A stretch of DNA of 64,000 bases. Origin: Clostridia bacterium (GTDB taxonomy: Bacteria; Bacillota; Clostridia; Oscillospirales; CAG-272). Of the stretch, positions 25,412 to 34,969 are shown one piece after another (positions within the stretch are counted from its first letter, which is position 1; every line of letters begins with the position of its first letter). The position numbers and the translations under genes are program-made. The notes below the pieces were generated by a model that had not been told where the DNA came from, made no database searches, and was given only the letters and a program-made list of their open reading frames with translations. Location: NCBI GenBank assembly GCA_017504405.1, contig JAFVRG010000002.1, positions 62,001-126,000 of the forward strand, written 5' to 3'.

Positions 25412-25480
25412 TTATTCTACTTCAACAACGCCGTTTTCGGTTGCGGTGATTTTTTTTGCGTTTATTTGTAAATAAAATTG
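25412..25480 (-). pseudogene. Possible 3' remnant of a lost gene
   Basis: On the minus strand a short frame reads FYLQINAKKITATENGVVEVE then stop, resembling a genuine protein C terminus, and is followed by a good terminator. There is no start codon; a stop lies upstream and the region then runs into the divergent htpG promoter. It may be the tail of a truncated gene. The evidence is only the protein-like look of the last dozen codons. Confidence 0.3.
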
Positions 25481-25498
25481 AAAATTTTTCAAATTTCA

Positions 25499-25526
25499 TT
25501 GACAACAAATTTTTGTGTGCTATAAT
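25499..25526 (+). promoter_or_regulatory. Sigma-A promoter of htpG
   Basis: TTGACA (25499-25504), 16-base spacer, TATAAT (25521-25526), immediately followed by the CIRCE operator. Confidence 0.9.
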
Positions 25527-25530
25527 GATT

Positions 25531-25557
25531 TTAGCACTGTACGAGCGAGAGTGCTAA
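25531..25557 (+). promoter_or_regulatory. CIRCE operator (HrcA binding site)
   Basis: TTAGCACTG-N9-GAGTGCTAA: the consensus TTAGCACTC-N9-GAGTGCTAA with a single mismatch. It covers the expected transcription start, so HrcA should repress htpG in the absence of heat stress. Confidence 0.95.
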
Positions 25558-25578
25558 AAACACAAGAAGGTGAGAAAA

Positions 25579-27465
25579 ATGAGAAAAAAGCAATTTAAAA
25601 CAGAGTCGCAGAAGCTACTCGATATGATGATTAACTCGATATACACGCACAAGGAGATTTTTCTGCGAGAGCTGATATCCAACGCCAGCGATGCTCTGGA
25701 CAAGCTCCATTACCGTTCGCTGACCGATTCGAGTGTGGGTATGTCACGTGACGATTACAGGATTCTTATATCGGTTGACAAGCAGTCACGCACGCTTACC
25801 GTTGAGGATAACGGATGCGGTATGACACGTGACGAGCTGGAAAATAACCTCGGAACTATTGCGAAAAGCGGTTCGTTTGATTTCAAGCGTGACAATGAGA
25901 AAAACGACGAGGTTGACATCATAGGTCAATTCGGCGTCGGCTTCTATTCTGCATTTATGGTAAGTGATAAAATAACCGTTACCAGCCGTCCGTACGGCTC
26001 GGATACCGCATACCTTTGGGAATCCGAGGGGGCGAGCGGATATATCATTGAAGAATGTGAAAAGAGCGATTTCGGAACGAAAATTGTTTTGCACATAAAG
26101 CCAGATACGAGCGACGACAGATACAGCGAGTATCTCGAGGAATACAGGATTAGAATACTTGTAAAGAAATATTCGGATTATATAAGATACCCGATAAAGA
26201 TGTATACAACCGAGAAAAAGCTCAAGGAGGGCACAAAGGACGAGTACGAGGACGTAACCGAGCTTGTGACTCTCAACAGTATGCTCCCCTTGTGGAAGCG
26301 CAAGCCCTCCGAGATAACCGAGGAGGAGTACAAGGGCTTCTATACCGACAAATTTTACGATTACGAGGCACCGCTGAAAACCGTTCATACAAAATCCGAG
26401 GGAACGGCTACGTACGATGCCTTGATGTTCATTCCTGCACACGCACCGTTTAATTACTACACGAAGGATTATGAAAAGGGACTTGAGCTGTATTCGAGCG
26501 GAGTGCTCATTATGGAGAAGTGCAAGGATTTGCTTCCCGACTATTTCAGCTTCGTTCACGGACTTGTAGACAGTGCCGATTTGTCACTCAATATTTCCCG
26601 TGAAATGCTCCAGCACGACCGCCAGCTTCGGGTTATTGCAAAGACTATTGAGAAGAAGATAAAGAACGAGCTTCTCAAAATGCTCGAGAGCGACCGTGAG
26701 AGGTACGAAAAATTCTTCGAGGCGTTCGGAGCGCAGATAAAATACGGTCTTTATTCGGATTTCGGAGCGCATAAGGATATTCTTCGTGATTTGATTATAT
26801 TCAAATCCTCGTTTGAGAAGAAATACGTATCCCTTAAAGAATACGTGTCGAGAATGAAGGATGAGCAGAAGGCAGTATATTACGCCTGCGGCGAAACCGA
26901 GGATAAGATTGCAATGCTCCCGCAGGTAGAGAGTGTTGCCGAGAAGGGTTATGAGGTGCTCTATCTTACCGAGGACGTTGACGAGTTTGCTCTCAAAATA
27001 CTTGACGAGTACGAGGGAAAGAAATTCCAGAACGTCTGCACGGACAAGCTGGATATAGCAACCGACGAGGAGAAGGAGAGCATCAAGCGCGAAAATGAGG
27101 ACTCAAAGGAGCTTCTTGATTTTATGAAGGAGGCGGTAGGCGGTTCGCTGTCTGCGGTAAGATTCACAAACGCCCTCAAAAATCACCCCGTCAGCCTGTC
27201 GAGCGAGGGTGAAATCTCGGTTGAAATGGAAAAGGTGCTGAGCAAGATGCCGGGCGCTGAGGCAAATATGGCAAAGGCACAGACGGTTATGGAAATAAAT
27301 TCCGAGCATCCCGTAGCGAAAAAGCTGAAGGAGCTATACGCTACCGATAAGGATAAGGTTTGTGAGTACGCAAAAATTCTCTACGCTCAGGCACGCCTTA
27401 TTGCAGGACTTACAGTAGAAAATCCCGCCGAGCTGTCTATGCTCGTTTGCAATCTAATGATTTAA
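25579..27465 (+). CDS. htpG: Molecular chaperone HtpG (Hsp90)
   Basis: Bacterial Hsp90, an ATP-driven homodimeric chaperone. 628 residues: the N-terminal GHKL ATPase domain shows ELISNASDALDKL, DNGCGMTRDEL, GTIAKSGSF and GQFGVGFYSAFMV; the middle domain includes LYSSGVLIMEKCKDLLPDY and NISREMLQ; the C-terminal dimerisation domain ends NPAELSMLVCNLMI. The ATG at 25579 has AGAAGG eight bases upstream; a GTG at 25570 is also in frame but overlaps that site. Regulation by HrcA is indicated by the CIRCE element over the promoter. Single-gene unit. Confidence 0.97.
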   Translation: MRKKQFKTESQKLLDMMINSIYTHKEIFLRELISNASDALDKLHYRSLTDSSVGMSRDDYRILISVDKQSRTLTVEDNGCGMTRDELENNLGTIAKSGSFDFKRDNEKNDEVDIIGQFGVGFYSAFMVSDKITVTSRPYGSDTAYLWESEGASGYIIEECEKSDFGTKIVLHIKPDTSDDRYSEYLEEYRIRILVKKYSDYIRYPIKMYTTEKKLKEGTKDEYEDVTELVTLNSMLPLWKRKPSEITEEEYKGFYTDKFYDYEAPLKTVHTKSEGTATYDALMFIPAHAPFNYYTKDYEKGLELYSSGVLIMEKCKDLLPDYFSFVHGLVDSADLSLNISREMLQHDRQLRVIAKTIEKKIKNELLKMLESDRERYEKFFEAFGAQIKYGLYSDFGAHKDILRDLIIFKSSFEKKYVSLKEYVSRMKDEQKAVYYACGETEDKIAMLPQVESVAEKGYEVLYLTEDVDEFALKILDEYEGKKFQNVCTDKLDIATDEEKESIKRENEDSKELLDFMKEAVGGSLSAVRFTNALKNHPVSLSSEGEISVEMEKVLSKMPGAEANMAKAQTVMEINSEHPVAKKLKELYATDKDKVCEYAKILYAQARLIAGLTVENPAELSMLVCNLMI

Positions 27466-27505
27466 TGAGAACAGAATCGGGGCAAACGAATTTTGAGCAG
27501 AAATT

Positions 27506-27558
27506 GCCGTTCTTCGTCCCGAAGGCGTACGAGGGTACGTCGAGAGGGCGAAAACGGC
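27506..27558. repeat. Imperfect palindrome, probable dispersed repeat element
   Basis: GCCGTTCTTCGTCC (27506-27519) pairs with GGGCGAAAACGGC (27546-27558) apart from one bulge and one G-T pair; inside, CGTAC-GAGG-GTACG forms a second perfect stem. The 307-base gap between htpG and the symporter gene otherwise holds a terminator and a promoter. I recall similar sequences scattered in other Clostridia, but cannot confirm that here. Confidence 0.55.
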
Positions 27559-27643
27559 GATAGTAAACAAAAAAACAAAATAAAATGAAAATCGTAGATT
27601 TTCTTACCTTTCACTTGGTAGAATATCTGCTTTTTGCAAAAAT

Positions 27644-27680
27644 AAAGGCGAGGCACTTTTTGTTCCTCACCTTTTTTTGT
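27644..27680 (+). terminator. Terminator downstream of htpG
   Basis: AAAGGCGAGG pairs with CCTCACCTTT (one G-T wobble) around an 11-base loop, followed by T7. It ends the htpG transcription unit about 190 bases after the stop codon. Confidence 0.75.
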
Positions 27681-27713
27681 TTACGGTTATGCCGAAATGC
27701 GGCAGCCCCATGC

Positions 27714-27742
27714 TTGACATTTTTTTCATAGCAGGTTATAAT
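27714..27742 (+). promoter_or_regulatory. Sigma-A promoter of the AGCS symporter gene
   Basis: TTGACA (27714-27719), 17-base spacer, TATAAT (27737-27742): a perfect consensus. GGAGAT precedes the ATG at 27773. Confidence 0.93.
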
Positions 27743-27772
27743 AGTTAGGTATAAATTGATTGGAGATATGCT

Positions 27773-29173
27773 ATGCTTGAAAACATTATTGGACTTGTGA
27801 GCGAGGCTATGTACAGCTATATTCTCATAATCCTTTTGGTGATTGGCGGTCTTTATTTTACCTTCCGCACGAGGGGAACGCAGATTACCATGCTCGGCGA
27901 GCAGGTAAGAGTTGTAACCGAGAAGCCTAAGGACGGCAAGGGAGTGTCCTCATTCCACGCCCTTATGGTATCGACAGCATCACGTGTCGGCACGGGAAAT
28001 ATAATAGGCGTGTCCACAGCTATATGCCTTGGCGGCTTTGGCTCGGTATTCTGGATGTGGATTATAGCCATTATCGGCGGAGCGTCTGCATTTGTTGAGA
28101 GCACTCTGGCACAGATATATAAGAAAAGAGGCCCCGATGGCAGCTACGGCGGCCCTGCGTATTACATAGAAACGGCGCTGAAATGCCGTCCTCTGGCAAT
28201 AGTATTTTCGGTTTTGCTGATACTCACCTACGGAGTGGGCTTTAATATGCTGGCATCGTATAACCTGCAATCAACCTTTTCGGCGTATTCGTTCTACAAT
28301 GAGAACGTCACTCCTTGGATAATAGGACTTGTACTCGCTCTGCTCGTCGGTTACTGTCTTTTCGGCGGAGGCGGCAGGGTTATCAAGGTAACGGGGCTTA
28401 TCGTTCCGTTTATGGGAATAGCGTACATACTTGTGGCGCTCGTTATTGTATTTATAAATGTCACAGCTCTTCCGTCGGTTATCGGAAGAATATTTACCGA
28501 GGCGTTTGACTTTCCCGCAATATTCGGCGGATTTGGCGGCTCCTGCGTTATGTACGGAATAAAGCGGGGACTTTTCAGCAACGAGGCGGGCGTTGGCTCT
28601 GCGCCAAACGCATCTGCATCTGCCGAAATCAGCCACCCTGCAAAGCAGGGACTCGTCCAGATACTTTCGGTATTCATTGATACGGTTCTCGTCTGCTCCG
28701 CAACGGCGTTTATGTGTATGTGCTCGGGTGTAGAGCCCTCAGCGGATTTATCGGGCGCTCCGTACGTACAGGCGTCCCTGCGTGCAACGCTCGGCGGCTT
28801 TGGTCCTGTATTTATTACTGTGGCAATGATACTGTTCGCATTTACCACGCTGCTCGGAAACCTTTACTACGTAAATCAGGCGTTCAGCCATATTCTCGGT
28901 CACACACCAAGCAAAAAATTCAACTACGTATACTACGTTTTGGCATCGCTCGTTATCTTTGTGGGAGCAGGACTCAGCGCAGGACTTCTCTGGGATATAG
29001 CGGATATTACTATGGGACTTATGACTCTTATAAATATGCCCGTCATAATATATCTCGGCAAGTACGCATTCCGAGCCCTGTCGGATTATAAACGCAAGAA
29101 AAAGAGCGGCACCCCCCACGAGTTTTGCGCAAGGGATATAGGCATAGACTGCGAGCTTGATTATTGGAACTAA
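27773..29173 (+). CDS. Alanine or glycine:sodium symporter (AGCS family)
   Basis: A 466-residue integral membrane protein with about 11 transmembrane helices. The family signature is clear: SRVGTGNIIGVSTAICLGG (residues 63-81), FVESTLAQIYKKRG, GSYGGPAYYIE and GLFSNEAGVGSAPNASASAE. AGCS proteins import alanine or glycine with sodium. Its own strong promoter and lack of neighbours on the strand make it a single-gene unit. Which amino acid it prefers cannot be read from the sequence. Confidence 0.96.
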   Translation: MLENIIGLVSEAMYSYILIILLVIGGLYFTFRTRGTQITMLGEQVRVVTEKPKDGKGVSSFHALMVSTASRVGTGNIIGVSTAICLGGFGSVFWMWIIAIIGGASAFVESTLAQIYKKRGPDGSYGGPAYYIETALKCRPLAIVFSVLLILTYGVGFNMLASYNLQSTFSAYSFYNENVTPWIIGLVLALLVGYCLFGGGGRVIKVTGLIVPFMGIAYILVALVIVFINVTALPSVIGRIFTEAFDFPAIFGGFGGSCVMYGIKRGLFSNEAGVGSAPNASASAEISHPAKQGLVQILSVFIDTVLVCSATAFMCMCSGVEPSADLSGAPYVQASLRATLGGFGPVFITVAMILFAFTTLLGNLYYVNQAFSHILGHTPSKKFNYVYYVLASLVIFVGAGLSAGLLWDIADITMGLMTLINMPVIIYLGKYAFRALSDYKRKKKSGTPHEFCARDIGIDCELDYWN

Positions 29174-29268
29174 ACAACAGAATAAAGAAGAACTGACTCA
29201 TCTTTTTATTTGAGTTTCTTCTCAAATAATACAATTTTTTTACGATTCTAAATAAAGCAAGCTTATGA

Positions 29269-30888
29269 TTACAGATCGCACATTGTTGGCATTCTTCTGT
29301 ATACGTAATCAGACAAATCGTTATTTGCGTATTCGATAACTTCGTCCTCTAATTCCTCTATCCTATCTATTCTGCCGTCAATGTAATCGGACAGGCGCTC
29401 CTTGCAGGAAAGAATCCTTGTTTTAAGACCTCCGAGGCGTATGTCGTGCACCTCCCAACCGTGACCCTTATATTCCTCAAACCAACGGGTGCGAGCGGAT
29501 TTGTGCAGGGAATCTACCCTCTCGGCGAGTTCTCCATAAACGCAAAGAAGCTCCGACAGCGCATTGCGGTCATTTGCGAGATACGCCTCTCTCGTTTTTA
29601 TTCCGAGGTGCATTTTCAGCTCCATAACCGAGCTCACCTTTTCCACAACGTCGAATGCATATGCGTATTCTCCTGCTCTCGATTTCGCATCCGTGATTAC
29701 TCCCGTATGCTCGTCATACGCTATTTCAAGTCCGTTCCTGACAGCGGCATCCGTCCAGCCGAGGAAGGGGTCGGAAAACAAAAGGTTCTTTGTAGGAGAC
29801 TGGGGTACAAGATAATGCTTGCATTTAAAATTATCGGGCACTCTGTCTATTCTGTTAGGCAATTCGAGAGTTGCAAAATCATCAAAACGGTAGCCGAACA
29901 TATCGAAAAATCCCTGTTTTATACTATCCATATCGAAGTTTCCGTCGCCGAACTGACGGATAGCGTACAAAAGATGCAGAACCGTAAAAGGCGAGCACTC
30001 GGCGCCGTTATCACCCCACATAGTTATCATAACACTGTTTATTTTGTTCTCTATAACGCTTTGCATTGCAGCTCTCATAGTGTCAAGAGTCTGTGTGGTT
30101 TCGGGAATATAACCGTTCCACGTCCACGCACCGCCTGTAAACCATACGTCATCGGAAAATTTCTTGTGGTCGGCAAAGAGCTTATCGTAAACAGCTTTAT
30201 TCTTGTTATAATAATCCCAATGCTCAACCGAGGCATTTTTAGGGAAGCTGTCTATTGCCCTCTGCGGCAGCACAGCGTTAACATCGTAATGGTCGGTTCC
30301 TGCCAGCGTATAATACATATCAAGACAGTATACAGGCGTAAGTCCGTATTTTTGCGCTATTTCAGTAACTTTGTTAACGTGCTCTGATATAATATCAAAC
30401 CTGTCACGGCAGCCGTTTATATTCATATACCTGCCACGTCCGAGCATAAACGCCTCATCTATTGATGCACATACAACACGTGAGGTAAAAACCTCAGAGA
30501 TAAACTTGAACATTTTATCAATAAGGTTATAAGTCCTCTCGTCCCCTATCAGCAAAACATCATCGCAATCTACGATTTCCGCATACGCAGGGTGCCTTAC
30601 AAGATTAGTGAAATGTCCGAGCACCTCAATTCTCGGAAAAACCTCGATTCCCAGCGAATCTGCGTAGCGAACAACCTCGGTTAGCTCTTCCTTTGAATAT
30701 CTGCCACGCAAATATCCGAAATACGGTTCTCCCTCAGGCTCGAACATATCCTCCATATACAGCGAGAAGCTGTTATATCCGATTTTTGCTATGCAGTCAA
30801 TCAGATGCTTAATTTTGGACACCTTCATTGCTCCGTTTCTCGAAACGTCAAGCATAACGCCAAATCTTTTGAAATTCCCTGTTTTCAT
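29269..30888 (-). CDS. GH20-family beta-N-acetylhexosaminidase-like protein
   Basis: A 539-residue protein with no signal peptide. The N-terminal TIM barrel follows the GH20 pattern: RFGVMLDVSRN, YNSFSLYMEDMFEPEGEPYFG, FPRIEVLGHF and the Asp-Glu catalytic pair in CASIDEAFMLGRG (Asp144-Glu145). A C-terminal helical region of about 180 residues follows the barrel. Such short cytoplasmic GH20 enzymes release terminal GlcNAc or GalNAc from imported oligosaccharides. A TATAAT box lies about 60 bases upstream with a weak -35, flanked by inverted AAGTTCA / TGAACTT arms. The 164-base gap to the phosphate transporter gene carries that gene's terminator. Confidence 0.87.
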   Translation of the reverse strand: MKTGNFKRFGVMLDVSRNGAMKVSKIKHLIDCIAKIGYNSFSLYMEDMFEPEGEPYFGYLRGRYSKEELTEVVRYADSLGIEVFPRIEVLGHFTNLVRHPAYAEIVDCDDVLLIGDERTYNLIDKMFKFISEVFTSRVVCASIDEAFMLGRGRYMNINGCRDRFDIISEHVNKVTEIAQKYGLTPVYCLDMYYTLAGTDHYDVNAVLPQRAIDSFPKNASVEHWDYYNKNKAVYDKLFADHKKFSDDVWFTGGAWTWNGYIPETTQTLDTMRAAMQSVIENKINSVMITMWGDNGAECSPFTVLHLLYAIRQFGDGNFDMDSIKQGFFDMFGYRFDDFATLELPNRIDRVPDNFKCKHYLVPQSPTKNLLFSDPFLGWTDAAVRNGLEIAYDEHTGVITDAKSRAGEYAYAFDVVEKVSSVMELKMHLGIKTREAYLANDRNALSELLCVYGELAERVDSLHKSARTRWFEEYKGHGWEVHDIRLGGLKTRILSCKERLSDYIDGRIDRIEELEDEVIEYANNDLSDYVYRRMPTMCDL

Positions 30889-31005
30889 ATAGACCCCCTA
30901 AGATAAATTTAAGTTCACAACTGAATTATATCATTGCACTGCAAAAAAACAAATGAACTTTTGTTGTATTAAGTTTACATATTGTTGCTTTTTAGTACAA
31001 ATAAA

Positions 31006-31045
31006 GAGCTGTCCCGTTAAACGCAAAATGCAAAAGGGACAGCCC
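31006..31045 (-). terminator. Terminator after the Na/Pi cotransporter gene
   Basis: GAGCTGTCCC pairs with GGGACAGCCC around a 20-base loop; a short T run follows on the minus strand. Confidence 0.7.
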
Positions 31046-31052
31046 TAAAAAT

Positions 31053-32804
31053 TCAGGCGTTTGGCAGAGCGTATTTTTTTGTATACTCGCCGTACAGCGT
31101 CTCATAGTCGCCGTCGCCCTCACGGACAGTACGTACCGTTTCGTGCAGGCTAAGATTGAGTGCTGCGGTGTCGGTTACGCACGCCGCAATGTTCGAGCAA
31201 TGGTCTGCAGTACGCTCGATATTCGTGAGAATATCCGACCAAACAAAGCCTGCACCGATACTGCAATCACCACGCTGGAGCCTTAGTATATGACGGGCAC
31301 GCATCTGCTCCTTCAAATCGTCTATTACCTGCTCGAGCGGCTCAACGAGGTGCGCCGCACTCAAATCGCTGTCAATAAAGGCACGAAGGGACAGCTCAAG
31401 TATTTCCTTGGCGCTACTCATAAGAACGTGCATCTCCTCGTCAGCCGACTCCGAGAAGTGTATTCCCTTCTCACGCATTTCCTCGGCGGATTCGAGAATA
31501 TTGACGGCGTGGTCGGATATGCGCTCAAAATCTCCGATAAGGCGCAAGTGCTTTGCCGCCTCGTCGCTGACACGGTCGCCAATCTGACGGCTGCTCAGCT
31601 TAACGAGATATGTGCCGATAATATCCTCGTAATGGTCGGTTACGTCCTCTTTTCTGCGGATATCCTCCGCCTTTTCCTCGGAATAATTATACAGAGAATC
31701 AATACTGTCGCAAAGAGCGCTGACTGCGTCGTTTGCCATAGCAACCGTTAAGGTATGGCAGCGCTCGAGCGCAACGTTGGGCGTTGCCAACAGACGCTCG
31801 TCGAGCTCCTCTACCCTATCAGGCGTTTTGGCTTCGGGAATTATTGCATACGCCAGCTTTTCAAGCAGAGCGGACGCAGGAAGCAGAAGCACCGTACACA
31901 GAATATTGAATGCAGAGTGAGCTATCGCTATTCCGGGCAGGGTTGCCGCCTCGCCGAGTATTGCGGGGCTGAAAATTGCGTTTGCTATGCTGAACACGGC
32001 AAGCCATACTACAGTACCGATAATATTGAATGAGAGGTGGACGAGCGCCGCCCTCTTTGCGTTCTTGTTTGCGCCTATGGTGGATATGATAGCGGTTACG
32101 CACGTACCGATATTCTGACCCATTATGATAGGAATTGCCGCACCGTAGGAAACTGCACCTGTTGCCGCCAGCGCCTGCAAAATACCGACAGATGCCGACG
32201 AGGACTGAATTATTGCCGTGAGAAGTGCACCCGCAAGCACGCCGAGAATAGGATTTTCAAACGCTACGAACAGCTTAGTAAAGGCGGGTATATCCTTAAG
32301 CCCCGAAACCGAATCGGTCATAATATCCATACCGAACATAAGAACGGCAAAGCCAAGCAGAATAACGCCTATATCCTTCTTTTTGTTGCTCTTTGTGAAC
32401 ATATAAAGGATAATTCCGATAAGCGCAAGCACGGGGGTAAATGACATAGGCTTTAAAAGCTTGAGAACAATGTTATCTCCCGAAATACCGCCAAGGCTCA
32501 AAATCCACGCCGTAACGGTAGTTCCGACGTTTGCACCCATAATTACGTTGATTGCCTGCCTGAGAGTCATAAGTCCCGAGTTTACAAAGCCAACCACCAT
32601 GACGGTAGTTGCCGACGAGGACTGAATAACTGCGGTAACCCCCATACCGGTGGCGAAGCCTGTCATTTTGCCGGTAGTCAGGCGTCCGAGCATAAGCTCG
32701 AGCTTGTTGCCTGCACTGCGTTCAAGGGCCTGTCCCATAACGTTCATTCCAAACAAAAACAGGCAAAGACCTCCAATGAGTGTAAGTGCATCAAATATTG
32801 TCAT
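31053..32804 (-). CDS. Na+/phosphate cotransporter family protein with PhoU-like domain
   Basis: A 583-residue protein. The membrane part holds the inverted NptA repeat with two QSSSA motifs (TAVIQSSSATTVMVVGF and TAIIQSSSASVGILQAL) and GANVGTTVTAWI / GQNIGTCVTAIIS. Residues about 345-565 form a cytoplasmic PhoU-like helical domain (AAKHLRLIGDFERISDHAVNI and TNIERTADHCSNIA). This NptA-PhoU fusion is common in Clostridia and imports phosphate with sodium. It stands alone, not in a pst operon; no Pho box is visible. Confidence 0.93.
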   Translation of the reverse strand: MTIFDALTLIGGLCLFLFGMNVMGQALERSAGNKLELMLGRLTTGKMTGFATGMGVTAVIQSSSATTVMVVGFVNSGLMTLRQAINVIMGANVGTTVTAWILSLGGISGDNIVLKLLKPMSFTPVLALIGIILYMFTKSNKKKDIGVILLGFAVLMFGMDIMTDSVSGLKDIPAFTKLFVAFENPILGVLAGALLTAIIQSSSASVGILQALAATGAVSYGAAIPIIMGQNIGTCVTAIISTIGANKNAKRAALVHLSFNIIGTVVWLAVFSIANAIFSPAILGEAATLPGIAIAHSAFNILCTVLLLPASALLEKLAYAIIPEAKTPDRVEELDERLLATPNVALERCHTLTVAMANDAVSALCDSIDSLYNYSEEKAEDIRRKEDVTDHYEDIIGTYLVKLSSRQIGDRVSDEAAKHLRLIGDFERISDHAVNILESAEEMREKGIHFSESADEEMHVLMSSAKEILELSLRAFIDSDLSAAHLVEPLEQVIDDLKEQMRARHILRLQRGDCSIGAGFVWSDILTNIERTADHCSNIAACVTDTAALNLSLHETVRTVREGDGDYETLYGEYTKKYALPNA

Positions 32805-32960
32805 ATATTCCCTTTCAATTGCCGATAATTCGGCAGAATTTGCTAATCAATTTTCCAGGACAATTTTATCACACACAGGTTTAAAAGTCAATAGAAAATA
32901 TGCTTTTGCTGACCGTTCAATCAGCAATCTTTTGAAAATCGCCACAGCTTAATCAGAAAA

Positions 32961-32998
32961 CGAGCGCAAAATCCAAGAATACGGATTTTGCGCTCGTG
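32961..32998 (-). terminator. Terminator after the zinc-ribbon membrane protein
   Basis: ACGAGCGCAAAATCC pairs with GGATTTTGCGCTCGT, a 15-bp perfect stem with an 8-base loop, followed by TTTTC on the minus strand. Confidence 0.88.
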
Positions 32999-33010
32999 TA
33001 TTATTAAATT

Positions 33011-34744
33011 TTATTCGTTTTGATTAGTTTGAGGCTGTGCAGCTTCCATCGGCTGATTGGGATAGTATGCGGGATTAACTGCATTGGGGTATCCAAAGTT
33101 ACCGTAGGCGTATCCGTTTTCGACTGCTTCGTACTGCTTTTTCTCACCGAAAAGCTTTGCAGGCAGGCACGCCTGAACAATAGCGAATATAATCATAAAC
33201 ACAATTCCTGCGCTGATGCCAAGGCTGTAACCGCTAAGCTCATACTTTTCAATATACGAGTTTATGAATACCAAATACGAAATCACCAGAGCAAGAGCAA
33301 CAACGGCAAATACTGCGGCGAGAATTTTTGCAATAATAACAGCCGCACGTGAGTAAGCACCGCCGTTATAATAGGAGAGGTTCAACCACATAATCACACA
33401 GGCAAGAGCGCCTATCAGCACGTATGCAACACCTATCAGCGAGTAAAGCCAACCGTAGTTGTGCAGTCCACGCGATGCGCCCAGCACATGCAAAAGATTT
33501 TCGTTTGCCTCGAGGGCCATCGAATCTCCGTCGTCCACTTCCACAACGGTTAAATTCTTAAATTCGTCCTTCGCTTCTCCAATCGCTTTGCTCTTTTCTT
33601 CAAAGGTACCGTGTGAAAACTCATCATACTCATCGTCGGTCGCTTCATCTATGATAAGGGTTGAGAAGAAGGAGACGTCAACTCCGATATCAGCCTCCGC
33701 TTCGGTGCTCCTTCCTTGGAAAACAGCAGCTACATTGGAGCTTATTACGGGAGTAAAGAGCATTATTACCAGAAGCAGGGATGCAGAGAACGATACAACT
33801 CTCATAGTTGAAAAACGCACGGTCTTTTCACCGAGAAGAATAGCCGCAACCCAATTGGCGATAGGATACAAAAGTGCAAATATAATGCTGACTATAAGTC
33901 CGCCTGCCAAGGAGGTTTCCGCTCCGTAGCCATATTCAATAAATGCTGAAATATAGTGCAAGAGAGCGAGCGCAGGCACGAGAGCCGCAAGTGTCGCAGT
34001 TATCCTCTCAAAATTATATCTTTTTAATACGCCGACAGCGCAAAGCAAATTCAAAAGAGCGAATACAAAAAGTGCAACAGCGGCTAAGAGGTAAAGAATA
34101 GCCAGAACAGCGCATATGTAAATGGCGGGAGCAGGGTTCATTTCCTCGCTCCTTGCGGCAAGTCGCATTGCAAGGAACATAAGCCTATCCATCTGGTCGT
34201 CGTCATCAACATATTTGCCTCTTTTAACTATTGATAACATTTCCTGAAACAGGTCGTCATCCTGTAGCTCCTCATCACTAAGCGAGCTGAAGGAATCTAC
34301 AGCCAGCACAATAGTATCTATAGGGCTAAGCTCAATCTCAGCATCGAAATCCATGCCAACTCCGATAGAATAGTCCTCCAAATCAAATTTAACAGTCGGG
34401 AGCAGCGCCATAATCAGCATAATGACAGCTATTGCCATTACAATGCCCGACTTGCAGTATTTGAATATACTTCTCTTTATCTCGGAATTGAGAGGCTTCT
34501 TTTCCTTTTTAGGCGCATAGGGATTTGCATAATTCACGGGAGCTCTGTCAATCGGCTGATATATAGGCTCGGCATTTACGCTCGGCTCCGGCTGGCGGGC
34601 AACAGGCTCTTCAGCCCTTGTCGCCGTTTCTGCAACGTCATGTGCCACGTTGTTTTCCTGCATACGTCCGCACGAGGAGCAGAAGCGAGCCGATGCGGGG
34701 AGCTGTGCTCCGCAATAGATACAGAATTTTAAATTTTTGTCCAT
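33011..34744 (-). CDS. Zinc-ribbon membrane protein of unknown function
   Basis: A 577-residue protein. It starts MDKNLKFCIYCGAQL and has a four-Cys zinc ribbon (CIYCG ... CSSCG, residues 8-27), a linker rich in Pro, Glu and Ala, a first transmembrane helix near residue 95, then two groups of membrane helices separated by acidic extracytoplasmic loops (DEELQDDDLFQEML; DEATDDEYDEFS). The C-terminal tail is Tyr, Asn and Pro rich. I start it at the ATG at 34744, behind AAAGGA; the longer frame upstream is not conserved-looking. Related zinc-ribbon membrane proteins are common and uncharacterised in gut Clostridia. No operon partner. Confidence 0.8.
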   Translation of the reverse strand: MDKNLKFCIYCGAQLPASARFCSSCGRMQENNVAHDVAETATRAEEPVARQPEPSVNAEPIYQPIDRAPVNYANPYAPKKEKKPLNSEIKRSIFKYCKSGIVMAIAVIMLIMALLPTVKFDLEDYSIGVGMDFDAEIELSPIDTIVLAVDSFSSLSDEELQDDDLFQEMLSIVKRGKYVDDDDQMDRLMFLAMRLAARSEEMNPAPAIYICAVLAILYLLAAVALFVFALLNLLCAVGVLKRYNFERITATLAALVPALALLHYISAFIEYGYGAETSLAGGLIVSIIFALLYPIANWVAAILLGEKTVRFSTMRVVSFSASLLLVIMLFTPVISSNVAAVFQGRSTEAEADIGVDVSFFSTLIIDEATDDEYDEFSHGTFEEKSKAIGEAKDEFKNLTVVEVDDGDSMALEANENLLHVLGASRGLHNYGWLYSLIGVAYVLIGALACVIMWLNLSYYNGGAYSRAAVIIAKILAAVFAVVALALVISYLVFINSYIEKYELSGYSLGISAGIVFMIIFAIVQACLPAKLFGEKKQYEAVENGYAYGNFGYPNAVNPAYYPNQPMEAAQPQTNQNE

Positions 34745-34969
34745 TGTAGGTCCTTTCTTCGGGTGTCGGCATGAGAATAAAACGAAAATTCGCACAATCG
34801 GGACAATTCCCACCCAAAAGGCAAAATCCCGATTTTATCGCAGGCTCAAACAAAATATGGTGTTTAACCAACTCATATTTATCATATTTATTGCGCCTGT
34901 ACCTATATTATACACGCCCGCTACGCAAATGTCAATTGTAATACGTAAATTTGTGGGAGCCCCCTACGA

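Noticed and set aside
25786..26559. 257-residue minus-strand frame inside htpG
   Set aside because: Antisense shadow of htpG; translation has no family likeness.
29446..30387. 313-residue plus-strand frame opposite the GH20-like gene
   Set aside because: Antisense shadow of a well-supported enzyme gene; no domain and no start signals.
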